Positions 7,552 through 16,529 of a stretch of 64,000 bases of DNA are shown here, one piece after another. Origin of the DNA: Clostridium sp. AM49-4BH (GTDB lineage Bacteria > Bacillota > Clostridia > Lachnospirales > Lachnospiraceae). Where the stretch lies: contig NZ_QUFB01000001.1 in assembly GCF_003478335.1 (NCBI RefSeq), positions 1-64,000 of the forward strand, in the 5' to 3' direction. The notes below the pieces were generated by a model. The model was not told the DNA's origin and did no database searches. It was given only the letters and a program-made list of their open reading frames with translations. Both the position numbers and the translations under genes were made by a program. Each line of letters opens with the position of its first letter. The stretch's first letter is position 1.

Positions 7552-9630
7552 ATGGCTAAAAATCTGGTGATCGTCGAGTCTCCTTCTAAGGCAACAACGA
7601 TTAAGAAGTTTTTAGGAAGTACCTATGAAGTCGTAGCATCTAATGGACATGTTCGTGATTTACCCAAAAGTACACTTGGTATTGATATAGAGAATGATTT
7701 TGAACCCAAGTATATTACAATCCGCGGAAAGGGAGATTTGTTGGCAAAATTGCGCAAAGCTGTGAAAAAGGCTGATAAGATATATCTCGCAACTGACCCG
7801 GACCGAGAGGGAGAGGCAATTTCGTGGCATTTGTCCAAGGCACTAAAATTAGATGATAAAAATACCAGTCGTATTACCTTTAATGAGATTACCAAAAATG
7901 CAGTGAAAAAGTCGATCAAAGAGGCAAGAGACATTGATATGAACCTTGTGGATGCACAGCAGGCAAGACGCGTGTTAGATCGAATGGTGGGTTATCAGAT
8001 CAGCCCGGTTCTTTGGGCAAAGGTTAAGAGAGGTCTTAGTGCCGGACGTGTTCAGTCGGTTGCATTGCGTATCATTGCTGACCGTGAAACAGAGATCAAC
8101 AATTTTATTTCCAAGGAGTACTGGACTCTGTCGGGAGAGTTTCGCGCAGAAAAGGACAAAAAGCCGTTTGTCGCAGATTTTTATGGAACGACAAAAGAAA
8201 AAATGCCGATCGAAACAGAACAGCAGCTTGATGATATTATCGCTGAATTGAATCAGTCGGAATTTACGGTATCTGATATGAAGACTTCTACAAGAAGAAA
8301 GAAAAGTCCATTGCCATTTACCACAAGTACTTTGCAGCAGGAGGCGGCAAAGACGTTGAACTTTTCAACGCAGAAGACAATGCGCCTGGCGCAGGGACTT
8401 TATGAAGGTTTTGCAATCAAGGGGCGCGGGACGATCGGTTTGATCACGTATCTTCGTACAGATTCGACACGTATTTCAGATGAAGCTAAGGCGAGTGCCA
8501 AAGAATATATAGAAGAAAATTACGGTAAAGATTATGTGGCGCAGACTGCAGCTGCCCGAAAAGATAATAAAAAAATTCAGGACGCACATGAGGCAATTCG
8601 ACCTACTTATGTAGATCTGTCGCCAACTATGGTCAAGGAGGCATTGTCAAGAGATCATTTTCGTTTGTATCAGTTGATCTGGAAGCGTTTTTTGGCAAGC
8701 CAGATGGCAGGGGCCAGTTTTGAAACGACTTCGATCAAGATTGATACGGATAAGTATCGTTTTACGACTGCCGTATCTAAAGTAGTATTTTCCGGTTATC
8801 TGACTATTTATCAGACGGAAGAAGATAAGATAGAAAAGAAGTCTTTATCCCGCAATTTGGAGAAAGGCACAAAACTTAAGGCTGGAAACTTTGAAAAGAG
8901 TCAACACTTTACACAGCCACCTGCACATTTTACAGAGGCGTCTCTGGTAAAGACCCTGGAGGAACTTGGTATAGGAAGACCAAGTACGTATGCTCCGACG
9001 ATCTCAACGATCATTAATCGGCATTATGTTGCGAAAGAACAGAAAAATTTATATATCACAGAACTTGGAGAAGTTGTAAATTCCATTATGAAAAAATCTT
9101 TTGCGAGTATTGTTGATGTGAATTTTACAGCATATATGGAAGGTCTGTTAGATCGTGTCGAAGATGGGTCGGTTGCATGGAAAACGGTCGTACGTAACTT
9201 CTACCCGGATCTTCATGAAGCGGTGGAAAAGGCACAGAAAGAACTGGAAGAAGTTAAGATTGAAGATGAGGTAACCGACGTCATTTGTGAGGAATGCGGA
9301 CGAAATATGGTGGTTAAATATGGTCCGCATGGTAAATTCTTAGCATGCCCTGGATTTCCAGAGTGCCGCAATACGAAACCATATTTGGAAAAGACAGGTA
9401 TTCCATGTCCAAAATGTGGCGGGGAGATTGTGATCCGCAAGAACAAAAAGGGAAGACGTTATTATGGATGTCTCTCATATCCTGAATGCGAGTTTATGTC
9501 ATGGCAGAAACCGTCTACGGAACATTGTCCGGAATGTGGCGGCCCGATGGTCGAAAAAGGTAATAAGCTTGCCTGTATGGATAAACAATGTGGATTTTCA
9601 AAGAGTATGCCGAAGAAAACAGAAGAATAA
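7552..9630 (+). CDS. topA: DNA topoisomerase I
   Basis: Type IA topoisomerase that relaxes negative supercoils. The Toprim domain starts with LVIVESPSKATTIKKFLG and includes DPDREGEAISWH. The catalytic tyrosine is Tyr300 in LITYLRTDSTRIS. The C-terminus carries three zinc-ribbon modules (CEECGRNMVV ... CPGFPEC, CPKCGGEIVI ... CLSYPEC, CPECGGPMVE ... CMDKQC). The frame is open from an ATG at 7519, but I prefer the ATG at 7552 because MAKNLVIVESPSKA is the conserved N-terminus and purine-rich sequence precedes it. Product is 692 aa. It is the third gene of yifB-dprA-topA and is followed by a terminator. Confidence 0.96.
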   Translation: MAKNLVIVESPSKATTIKKFLGSTYEVVASNGHVRDLPKSTLGIDIENDFEPKYITIRGKGDLLAKLRKAVKKADKIYLATDPDREGEAISWHLSKALKLDDKNTSRITFNEITKNAVKKSIKEARDIDMNLVDAQQARRVLDRMVGYQISPVLWAKVKRGLSAGRVQSVALRIIADRETEINNFISKEYWTLSGEFRAEKDKKPFVADFYGTTKEKMPIETEQQLDDIIAELNQSEFTVSDMKTSTRRKKSPLPFTTSTLQQEAAKTLNFSTQKTMRLAQGLYEGFAIKGRGTIGLITYLRTDSTRISDEAKASAKEYIEENYGKDYVAQTAAARKDNKKIQDAHEAIRPTYVDLSPTMVKEALSRDHFRLYQLIWKRFLASQMAGASFETTSIKIDTDKYRFTTAVSKVVFSGYLTIYQTEEDKIEKKSLSRNLEKGTKLKAGNFEKSQHFTQPPAHFTEASLVKTLEELGIGRPSTYAPTISTIINRHYVAKEQKNLYITELGEVVNSIMKKSFASIVDVNFTAYMEGLLDRVEDGSVAWKTVVRNFYPDLHEAVEKAQKELEEVKIEDEVTDVICEECGRNMVVKYGPHGKFLACPGFPECRNTKPYLEKTGIPCPKCGGEIVIRKNKKGRRYYGCLSYPECEFMSWQKPSTEHCPECGGPMVEKGNKLACMDKQCGFSKSMPKKTEE

Positions 9631-9654
9631 ACAGCGTCAAGGAGGACACAGAAA

Positions 9655-9699
9655 GAGCAGATGGAACTGTAAGGATAGTTATGTCTGCTCCTTTTTTTT
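9655..9699 (+). terminator. Rho-independent terminator after topA
   Basis: GAGCAGA (9655-9661) pairs with TCTGCTC (9684-9690), extended inside by AACT/AGTT, and is followed by eight T residues (9692-9699). Confidence 0.85.
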
Positions 9700-9708
9700 A
9701 ATTTTCAC

Positions 9709-9736
9709 TTGTAATTTATGCGGTTTATATTATAAT
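9709..9736 (+). promoter_or_regulatory. Candidate promoter of the fla/che operon
   Basis: TTGTAA (9709-9714) and a perfect TATAAT (9731-9736) are 16 bp apart. They lie between the topA terminator and flgB, leaving a leader of about 115 nt. No sigma-28 consensus was found here, so the operon probably begins from a vegetative promoter. Confidence 0.6.
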
Positions 9737-9858
9737 TAATTATGTGTATTTCTATGTTTAAATAACGCGGACAACCTTACCACCTTGATTTACAGGGTTG
9801 GAGATGATGTCCCGGCATATTGCAGATATAGAGCAGTGGATAGAAAGGAGTTGGAGCT

Positions 9859-10245
9859 ATGATATCATCGGGAGCATACAACTACATCAATGTGTTGGAA
9901 AAGACATGTGATGCAAGTTGGACTAGAAATTCGTTGATTTCCAACAACATAGCAAATGTGGATACCCCTAATTACAAGCGTAAAGATCTAAAGTTTGAGG
10001 AATACTTAAGCAGCGCGGTAACACTTGGGTCTTCTTTGGATGAGGATATTGCAAATGTTGACCTGGATACGCTGACTGGGACCACCTATACAGACTATGG
10101 CAATGTTGATTATCGTTTGGACGGTAATAATGTCGACATTGATACGGAAAGTGCGGAATTGGCTAAGAACCAGATCAAATATTATACAATGTTAGATTCG
10201 GTCAGTCAGGAGTTTTCGCGTCTTAAGATGGTTATGCAGAAATAA
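9859..10245 (+). CDS. flgB: Flagellar basal-body rod protein FlgB
   Basis: Proximal rod subunit, 128 aa. It has the rod/hook-family N-terminal helix with the SLISNNIANVDTPNYKRK motif and a C-terminal helical segment (MLDSVSQEFSRLKMVMQ) that together form the coiled-coil D0 domain. The ATG follows AAAGGAG. It is the first gene of the fla/che operon, about 120 bp after the candidate promoter. In Bacillus and many Clostridia codY sits immediately upstream of flgB; here topA does. Confidence 0.95.
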   Translation: MISSGAYNYINVLEKTCDASWTRNSLISNNIANVDTPNYKRKDLKFEEYLSSAVTLGSSLDEDIANVDLDTLTGTTYTDYGNVDYRLDGNNVDIDTESAELAKNQIKYYTMLDSVSQEFSRLKMVMQK

Positions 10246-10310
10246 TTTGTGTTTCTGAGTGCAGGCTGTAAGCATGAGAGTAAAACAGTTATACAGAAAT
10301 GGAGAGAACT

Positions 10311-10751
10311 ATGGGAAATGTTTTTTCAGCGATGAACATCAGCGCAACCGGTATGACCGCACAGCGCACTCGTTTAGATGTGATCTCGCAAAATATTGCT
10401 AATGTGAACAGTACCAGAGATGCTGATGGTAACGTGTACCGTCGCAAATCTGTTATTTTCGAGGAGAAGAGCTACCCGACATTTAGCGACACGCTCGCCG
10501 GTGCAACCGGAATGATGGGTAAGGGAGTTAAGATCTCTGAGATTTTTGAGGATACGGAGGAGCCACTTAAGATGGTGTATGATCCGACGCATCCGGATGC
10601 CGATGAAGACGGATATGTTTATTATCCGAACGTAAATACAGTGACAGAAATGACAGATATGATTGATGCCAGTCGTTCTTATGAAGCAAATGTCACTGCG
10701 TTCAATGCTTCCAAAAATATGGAATTAAAGGCATTGGAGATTGGGCAGTAA
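10311..10751 (+). CDS. flgC: Flagellar basal-body rod protein FlgC
   Basis: Proximal rod subunit, 146 aa, with the family signature MTAQRTRLDVISQNIANVNSTR near the N-terminus and the C-terminal MIDASRSYEANVTAFNASK motif. An in-frame ATG at 10299 overlaps the ribosome site; I chose 10311 because GGAGAG at 10301-10306 lies four bases upstream of it. Second gene of the operon, followed by fliE. Confidence 0.95.
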   Translation: MGNVFSAMNISATGMTAQRTRLDVISQNIANVNSTRDADGNVYRRKSVIFEEKSYPTFSDTLAGATGMMGKGVKISEIFEDTEEPLKMVYDPTHPDADEDGYVYYPNVNTVTEMTDMIDASRSYEANVTAFNASKNMELKALEIGQ

Positions 10752-10787
10752 TTAAGAGAAAATAACAAAGGAAAGGTATGAAATAAT

Positions 10788-11132
10788 ATGGATCTAACGG
10801 CATTATCAGGTGTTGATCTGATGACAGCGTTTCAGACGCCGCAGGTTGCTTCCAAATTGACTGACAAGTCTGACTCGATGTTAGTGGAGTCGGAGCAACA
10901 GGGAACTGCGTTTGACAGTGTGTTTCAGTCTGCACTGAATCTTATCGAAGAAACCAATGCATACAGCAATGCTGCGGAGGAAGAGGAAATTAAATATGCA
11001 TTAGGAGAATCCGATAGCATACATGATCTGCAGATCGCACAACAGAAAGCGAATGTATCATTGCAATATACGGTTGCAGTGAGAGATGCAGTTGTTGATG
11101 CGTATAAAGAAATTATGAATATGCAGTTCTAA
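10788..11132 (+). CDS. fliE: Flagellar hook-basal body protein FliE
   Basis: Joins the MS ring to the rod. 114 aa, with the conserved C-terminal block DLQIAQQKANVSLQYTVAVRDAVVDAYKEIMNMQF, identifiable from its parts QKANVSLQ and AYKEIMNMQF. The N-terminal 40 residues are variable. The ATG is preceded by GAAAGG. It lies in the canonical order flgB-flgC-fliE-fliF. Confidence 0.95.
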   Translation: MDLTALSGVDLMTAFQTPQVASKLTDKSDSMLVESEQQGTAFDSVFQSALNLIEETNAYSNAAEEEEIKYALGESDSIHDLQIAQQKANVSLQYTVAVRDAVVDAYKEIMNMQF

Positions 11133-11169
11133 TAAAACCCGATACATAAGGGAGTAGGAGAGTCTTGTT

Positions 11170-12786
11170 ATGCAGGAAAGAATTAAACAAATCCCCACGA
11201 AATTTGTGGAATTTTGGAATAAATATACCGGAGTGCAGAAGACGATCATTATAAGTGTGATCTGTGTTGTTCTTCTCGCGATCGGACTTACAACGTATTT
11301 TGTATCCCGACCGACTTGGGTAAAATTTAATGAATTTAATAATCTAAATGATGCGAATGCAATGGCAAAGGCATTGGATGATGCAAATGTTTCGCACAAA
11401 TCTTCAAAAGATGGATTGACCTTATATGTCCATGATGATGATATGACGGATGCGTTGTATACAATGAGCGATAACAATTTAGTAGATACCGGATATACAT
11501 GGGACAGTGCATTTAACAATTCCATGTCGACAACAGAGAGTGAAAAGGACCAAAAGCGTATTTTGGCGTTGCAATCTGATATTCAAAAGAGTATGGTAAA
11601 GTATTCTTTTATTGATGATGCGGATGTGTTTATCGATGTTCCGGAGAGTACATACAGCATTTTGGATGAGGAAGGTAAAACATCTATTACAGCGCGCATT
11701 ACCGTAAATAAAGAAAATGAAGATAAGCTTGATCAGGCGACAGCACAGGCGCTTGCATACTGGCTTGCAAATGCCGTTGGAACGGATGTTGAGAATGTTA
11801 TTATCAACGATACCGATGGAACATGCTGGTATAATGGTTCGACGTCCGGTGGCCTTGGAACAGCCATAAATGGCGGTGTTGATGAATATTGCGAAAAATT
11901 ACGTAATACGATGGCGTCCAACGTGACTGATCTTTTGGTGAAATTAGATTACGATGATGTGCAGGTTGGTACGCAGGGTATCGCTTTTGATATGACGAAA
12001 GCAGAAGAACTTTCGAAGGAATATAAGGTTGCAGATGGTCGAGATTATGGTTATCCGACAAAACTGTATAATTATGTACAGGAGGGAAGCAACGGTGTAT
12101 CGGGCGAACCGGGAACCGGTTCCAATGATGACGATACGGATACCGTGATCAATAAAGGAAACAATTCGTCTAATTCTGTTAAGATTGAAAAATATGAGGG
12201 ACTTCTGACAGATGAAACGATCAAAAACATTAAGAAAGAAATACCGACGGTACAGAAGGATCAATCCAGTCTGGCTATCGTAGCACTGCGTTACAAAGTA
12301 TATAATGAGGCAGATCTGGAGAAAGATGGCAGTTTGGATAATATGACCTTTGAAGAGTATATTGCAGCCAATAATAAACGTACGGAGATCCAGCTGACTA
12401 CGGAACAGATCCAATTAGTAGCGAATGCGACAGGTGTAGATACCGGTAAGATAACGGTGTTAGCATATGAAGTACCAAAATTTGTAGCAAAGACAGACAC
12501 ATCCCGCTCTTTGAAAGATTATTTAATGATCATCTTAGCGGTACTTATCATTGCACTTTTGATATTCGTTGTACTTCGCGGAACAGCACCGGTTAAGGTG
12601 GCAGATGAAGAGCCGGAACTTTCGGTGGAGCAATTGCTTGCCACAACCAAAGAGAACCAGTCCTTAGAGGATATAGAATTTAGTGATAAATCAGAAACGA
12701 GAAAGATGATTGAGAAATTTGTGGATGAGAATCCGGAAGCGGTGGCACAGCTGCTGCGTAATTGGCTGAATGATGATTGGAGCTAA
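11170..12786 (+). CDS. fliF: Flagellar MS-ring protein FliF
   Basis: Forms the membrane ring on which the rod and export gate assemble. 538 aa with two membrane helices, one at residues about 20-45 (TIIISVICVVLLAIGLTTYF) and one near 450-475 (LMIILAVLIIALLIFVVL). The periplasmic-type ring-building domains lie between them (YTMSDNNLVDTGYTWDSAF, KDQKRILALQSDIQKSM). The C-terminal cytoplasmic tail (MIEKFVDENPEAVAQLLRNWL) is the FliG-binding segment, and fliG follows. A Gly/Asp/Asn-rich insert near 310-330 is typical of variable loops. Confidence 0.96.
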   Translation: MQERIKQIPTKFVEFWNKYTGVQKTIIISVICVVLLAIGLTTYFVSRPTWVKFNEFNNLNDANAMAKALDDANVSHKSSKDGLTLYVHDDDMTDALYTMSDNNLVDTGYTWDSAFNNSMSTTESEKDQKRILALQSDIQKSMVKYSFIDDADVFIDVPESTYSILDEEGKTSITARITVNKENEDKLDQATAQALAYWLANAVGTDVENVIINDTDGTCWYNGSTSGGLGTAINGGVDEYCEKLRNTMASNVTDLLVKLDYDDVQVGTQGIAFDMTKAEELSKEYKVADGRDYGYPTKLYNYVQEGSNGVSGEPGTGSNDDDTDTVINKGNNSSNSVKIEKYEGLLTDETIKNIKKEIPTVQKDQSSLAIVALRYKVYNEADLEKDGSLDNMTFEEYIAANNKRTEIQLTTEQIQLVANATGVDTGKITVLAYEVPKFVAKTDTSRSLKDYLMIILAVLIIALLIFVVLRGTAPVKVADEEPELSVEQLLATTKENQSLEDIEFSDKSETRKMIEKFVDENPEAVAQLLRNWLNDDWS

Positions 12787-12835
12787 GCGGCAGAAGAACA
12801 TGAATTAGACAGTTTTCGAGAAAAGAGGGTGAAAC

Positions 12836-13846
12836 ATGGCAAGATCAGAAGAACTTAGTGGTGTACAAAAGGCGGCAGTCCTGTTGATCGCATTGGGACC
12901 GGACAAGTCTGCAAATGTTTTTAAGCACCTTAAGGAAGATGAAATTGAACAATTGACACTGGAAATATCCAATACCAGAAGTGTCTCACCGGCAATGAAA
13001 GATCAGGTGTTGGATGAGTTCTATGATGTGTGTCTGGCACAGCAGTATATTGCAGAGGGCGGTGTTGCCTATGCGAAAGATCTGCTTGAGAAAGCATTGG
13101 GAGCAGAACGTGCCAAAGATGTGATCGGAAAATTGACTGCATCTCTGCAAGTTCGACCGTTTGAATTTGTTCGAAAGACAGATGCCAGCCAATTACTTAA
13201 CTTTATTCAGGATGAGCATCCACAGACAATTGCACTCATTTTATCCTATCTGTCTTCCGGACAGGCATCTGCAATTATTTCTGCATTGCCGCCGGATAAG
13301 CAGACGGATGTAGCAAAACGTATTGCGCAGATGGACCGTACATCACCGGATGTGATCAAAGAGGTCGAGAAAGTATTAGAACAAAAGTTATCTTCTTTGG
13401 TCAACCAGGATTACACCGTGGTTGGTGGTGTCGATGCTATCGTAGAGATTTTGAATACGGTTGATCGTGGAACCGAAAAACATATTATGGAGAGCATGGA
13501 GATCGAGGATCCGGAGCTTGCCGACGAGATCCGCAAGAAGATGTTTGTGTTCGAGGATATTTTGTCCTTGGACGACCGCTCTGTGCAGCGTGTACTTCGT
13601 GAAGTGGATAATAACGAATTAGCGATCGCCCTCAAAGGTTCTAATGAGGAAGTACAGAACCTTATCTTCAGCAATCTTTCCAAACGTCTTGCCAGCATGA
13701 TCAAAGAAGACATGGAGTTTATGGGACCTGTGCGTATGAAAGATGTTGAGGAAGCACAACAGAAGATCGTCAATATTATTCGCAAATTGGAAGACTCTGC
13801 AGAGATTATCATTTCCAGAGGTGGAGGTGACGAGATCGTTGTCTAA
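12836..13846 (+). CDS. fliG: Flagellar motor switch protein FliG
   Basis: C-ring component that contacts the stator and sets rotation direction. 336 aa with the N-terminal FliF-binding domain (SGVQKAAVLLIALGPDKSANVFKHL), middle domain (DEHPQTIALILSYLSSGQASAI, with the EHPQT motif) and C-terminal charged torque helix (DDRSVQRVLREVDNNELAIALKG). The last eight bases overlap the start of fliH, indicating translational coupling. Confidence 0.97.
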   Translation: MARSEELSGVQKAAVLLIALGPDKSANVFKHLKEDEIEQLTLEISNTRSVSPAMKDQVLDEFYDVCLAQQYIAEGGVAYAKDLLEKALGAERAKDVIGKLTASLQVRPFEFVRKTDASQLLNFIQDEHPQTIALILSYLSSGQASAIISALPPDKQTDVAKRIAQMDRTSPDVIKEVEKVLEQKLSSLVNQDYTVVGGVDAIVEILNTVDRGTEKHIMESMEIEDPELADEIRKKMFVFEDILSLDDRSVQRVLREVDNNELAIALKGSNEEVQNLIFSNLSKRLASMIKEDMEFMGPVRMKDVEEAQQKIVNIIRKLEDSAEIIISRGGGDEIVV

Positions 13847-14690
13847 TGTAATAAAATCGGTCTACTTTAATGTGGATGCAAAGCAGAAGCATATCATTGA
13901 TTCGGAACAACGAATGGAAGAGCTGATCCCACAGATGTATACAGCGGAGGAATCAAAACAGGATTCCTATACATTTCAACCGCTTACGGCTGAGGAGTTA
14001 GCATCGGGACAGGCACAATCGTTTCAAGATGGGATACCGGTCATCCACATGGATGATGTACGCGAGGAAGAACGCCAAAAACTATCTGATGAAGTGAACG
14101 AACAGGTAATGCAGGAAAAGAATGACATTCTTGCAAAGGCGGAGGCAGAAGCAGAGGAACTCGTACAACATGCGACACAACAAGCTGAACAGATTAAAAC
14201 TATGGCACATTCTGAGGGATTTGATGCCGGTAAGCAGGAAGGACTTGCGGCTGCGGAGGAACAGTTACAGCAGATAGAAGAGGAACTGCATCAGTCGGTG
14301 GAGCAGGAGTTAGATCAGATCAGACAGCAGAGACAGCAGATGGAACCATTTTTTGCGGATCTGACAGCAAAACTTGTCGAGAAATTAACCGGACAGGTGT
14401 GTGCAGAAAATAAAGAGGTAATTTTACATCTGATCCAAAATGCAGAAGGCACGTTGGATCGGCCTAAACAGGTTGTTCTTCGGGTTTCAGGAGAAGATAT
14501 GGCAGTTGTGTCAGGACATAAAGCGGAGTTAAAGGAACAGCTCCCGGAGCAGACGGAATTTGATATTTTAGAAGATGCCAGCTTGTCTGCCAATCAATGT
14601 ATTATTGAGACAGAGGATAAAATGATTGACTGCAGCTTGGATGTACAGTTACAGAATCTGCAGGAAAAGCTGCATACTTTGGCGTTATAA
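13839..14690 (+). CDS. fliH: Flagellar export ATPase regulator FliH
   Basis: Binds the export ATPase FliI and links it to the export gate. It has low sequence conservation, but the long Glu/Gln-rich coiled coil (about residues 85-185, with GFDAGKQEGLAAAEEQLQQI) and the C-terminal domain (FDILEDASLSANQCIIETEDKMIDCSLDVQL) match FliH/YscL. The frame is open from 13743 inside fliG. The likely start is TTG at 13839 because GGAGGTG at 13823-13829 precedes it at good spacing and it overlaps the fliG stop by 8 bp. The product is then 283 aa. Confidence 0.88.
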   Translation: MSNVIKSVYFNVDAKQKHIIDSEQRMEELIPQMYTAEESKQDSYTFQPLTAEELASGQAQSFQDGIPVIHMDDVREEERQKLSDEVNEQVMQEKNDILAKAEAEAEELVQHATQQAEQIKTMAHSEGFDAGKQEGLAAAEEQLQQIEEELHQSVEQELDQIRQQRQQMEPFFADLTAKLVEKLTGQVCAENKEVILHLIQNAEGTLDRPKQVVLRVSGEDMAVVSGHKAELKEQLPEQTEFDILEDASLSANQCIIETEDKMIDCSLDVQLQNLQEKLHTLAL

Positions 14691-14750
14691 GAGCATCGCA
14701 TACAGAAAAGTTAGTTTGCCGCAGAGATAGAGGAAAAGGAGTGAGACCGG

Positions 14751-16064
14751 ATGGATTTCATGGATTTATCGAAATATAATATATTGTTGGAACAGTCCTA
14801 TGAAAAGCGTCTGGGCAAAGTGGCGAAAGTAGTCGGCCTTACGGTGGAATCGATAGGACCGAGCGCAAAATTGAATGATTTATGTCACATTATCACCAAA
14901 GATACGAATCAGGTGATCAATGCAGAAGTGGTAGGATTTCGTGATGATCGTGTATTGTTGATGCCGTATGATTCTACAGAGGGTGTTGGCGTTGGCAGTC
15001 GCGTAGAAAATACGGATGCACCGCTTCAGGTAATGGTCAGTGATGATATTTTGGGATGTGTGTTAGATGGACTGGGCAGCCCGATGGATCATCATGAGAT
15101 TCAAGGTGGGGTGCCTTATTCAGTTGAAGCACAACCGCCGGATCCATTGACAAGACAGCTGATCGATGAAGTGCTGCCGCTTGGAGTGAAAGCGGTAGAT
15201 GGTCTGATCACGGTAGGTAAAGGACAGAGAATCGGCATCTTTGCTGGTAGTGGCGTTGGTAAGAGTACGCTGCTCGGTATGTTTGCCCGCAATACAAAAG
15301 CGGATATTAACGTGATCGCACTGATCGGAGAGCGTGGCAGAGAGGTGAGAGAGTTTATTGAACGTGATCTTGGCCCGGAAGGAATGAAACGATCTGTGAT
15401 GGTCGTCGCAACTTCCGATAAGCCGGCACTGATCCGTAAGAAAGCGGCGATGACAGCTACGGCGATCGCAGAGTATTTTCGAGATCAGGGCAAAGATGTA
15501 CTCTTGATGATGGATTCCTTAACTCGTTTTTCAATGGCACAAAGAGAGATTGGCCTTGCTTCCGGCGAGCCGCCGGTTTCCCGCGGTTACCCGCCAAGTG
15601 TTTATTCGGAAATGCCCCAGCTTCTCGAGAGAGCCGGGCGTTCGGATAAAGGTTCTATTACTGGTCTGTATACGGTATTGGTCGATGGTGATGATTTTAA
15701 TGAACCGATTGCAGACACCGCACGAAGCATTTTGGATGGACATATCGTACTGGATCGAAAGATCGCACATTCGAATCATTATCCGGCGATTGACATATTA
15801 CAGAGCATTTCTCGTGTTATGAGCAGTATTGTGACGGATGAACACAAAAAGGCGAGTGGCCGGTTAAACAACGTATTGGCGACATATCGAGAGGCAGAAG
15901 ATCTGGTCAATATCGGTGCGTATAAGCCGGGATCCAATAAAAATATTGATTATGCCCTGGAAAAGATAGATGCGGTGAATGACTATTTGATGCAGGGAGT
16001 CAATGAAAAATTCACTTTTGAGGATGAAGTAAAAATGTTATGTGACATTTTCGAGGAGGAATAG
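14751..16064 (+). CDS. fliI: Flagellum-specific ATPase FliI
   Basis: Hexameric ATPase of the flagellar type III export apparatus, 437 aa. Walker A AGSGVGKST lies at residues 165-173, Walker B is DVLLMMDSLTR, and the T3SS ATPase signature is PPSVYSEMPQLLERAG. The ATG at 14751 follows AAAGGAG; a second ATG lies three codons later. It sits between fliH and fliJ, its regulator and stalk partner. Confidence 0.97.
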   Translation: MDFMDLSKYNILLEQSYEKRLGKVAKVVGLTVESIGPSAKLNDLCHIITKDTNQVINAEVVGFRDDRVLLMPYDSTEGVGVGSRVENTDAPLQVMVSDDILGCVLDGLGSPMDHHEIQGGVPYSVEAQPPDPLTRQLIDEVLPLGVKAVDGLITVGKGQRIGIFAGSGVGKSTLLGMFARNTKADINVIALIGERGREVREFIERDLGPEGMKRSVMVVATSDKPALIRKKAAMTATAIAEYFRDQGKDVLLMMDSLTRFSMAQREIGLASGEPPVSRGYPPSVYSEMPQLLERAGRSDKGSITGLYTVLVDGDDFNEPIADTARSILDGHIVLDRKIAHSNHYPAIDILQSISRVMSSIVTDEHKKASGRLNNVLATYREAEDLVNIGAYKPGSNKNIDYALEKIDAVNDYLMQGVNEKFTFEDEVKMLCDIFEEE

Positions 16065-16069
16065 TCTAA

Positions 16070-16525
16070 ATGGCAAAGTTTGTGTTCAAAATGCAAAATA
16101 TTTTGGCTGTTAAAGAAAAGCTGGAAAGTCAGGCAAAAGCTGAGTACGGTTTAGAAATTTCCAAATTACGGGAAGAAGAGCAAAAAAAGATTTTGCTGGA
16201 ACAAAAGAAACTGTATTATGAACAGCAGTTGACGGAATGTTTGCATGATACATTGGACATGCCGAGGATCAAGCAGTATGAGCAAGCTGTGGAGGATATG
16301 AAGATCTGTATTCGTGAGCAGCAGCACATCATAAAACAGCAGGAAGAGAAAGTTGCCAAAGCGAGAAAAAAACTGGATGATGCCATGAAAGAGCGTAAAA
16401 CATATGAAAAGTTAAAAGAACGCGCTTTTGAAGAGTTTAAGCTGGAGCTGAATGCTGCAGAACAGAAAGAAGTAGATGAACTGGTAAGTTTTCGACATGG
16501 CAGCAAGATAGAAAGTGAGGATTAA
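16070..16525 (+). CDS. fliJ: Flagellar export protein FliJ
   Basis: Small coiled-coil stalk protein of the export ATPase, 151 aa. Typical N-terminus KFVFKMQNILAVKEKLESQAK; nearly the whole protein is a heptad-rich Lys/Glu/Gln helix pair. It starts 5 bp after the fliI stop with a ribosome site (GAGGAGG) inside the fliI end, so translation is probably coupled. Confidence 0.93.
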   Translation: MAKFVFKMQNILAVKEKLESQAKAEYGLEISKLREEEQKKILLEQKKLYYEQQLTECLHDTLDMPRIKQYEQAVEDMKICIREQQHIIKQQEEKVAKARKKLDDAMKERKTYEKLKERAFEEFKLELNAAEQKEVDELVSFRHGSKIESED

Positions 16526-16529
16526 GAAA

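Noticed and set aside
9464..9739. Plus-strand gene overlapping the topA end
   Set aside because: It is an alternative frame of the topA zinc-ribbon region extending through the terminator; no family similarity.
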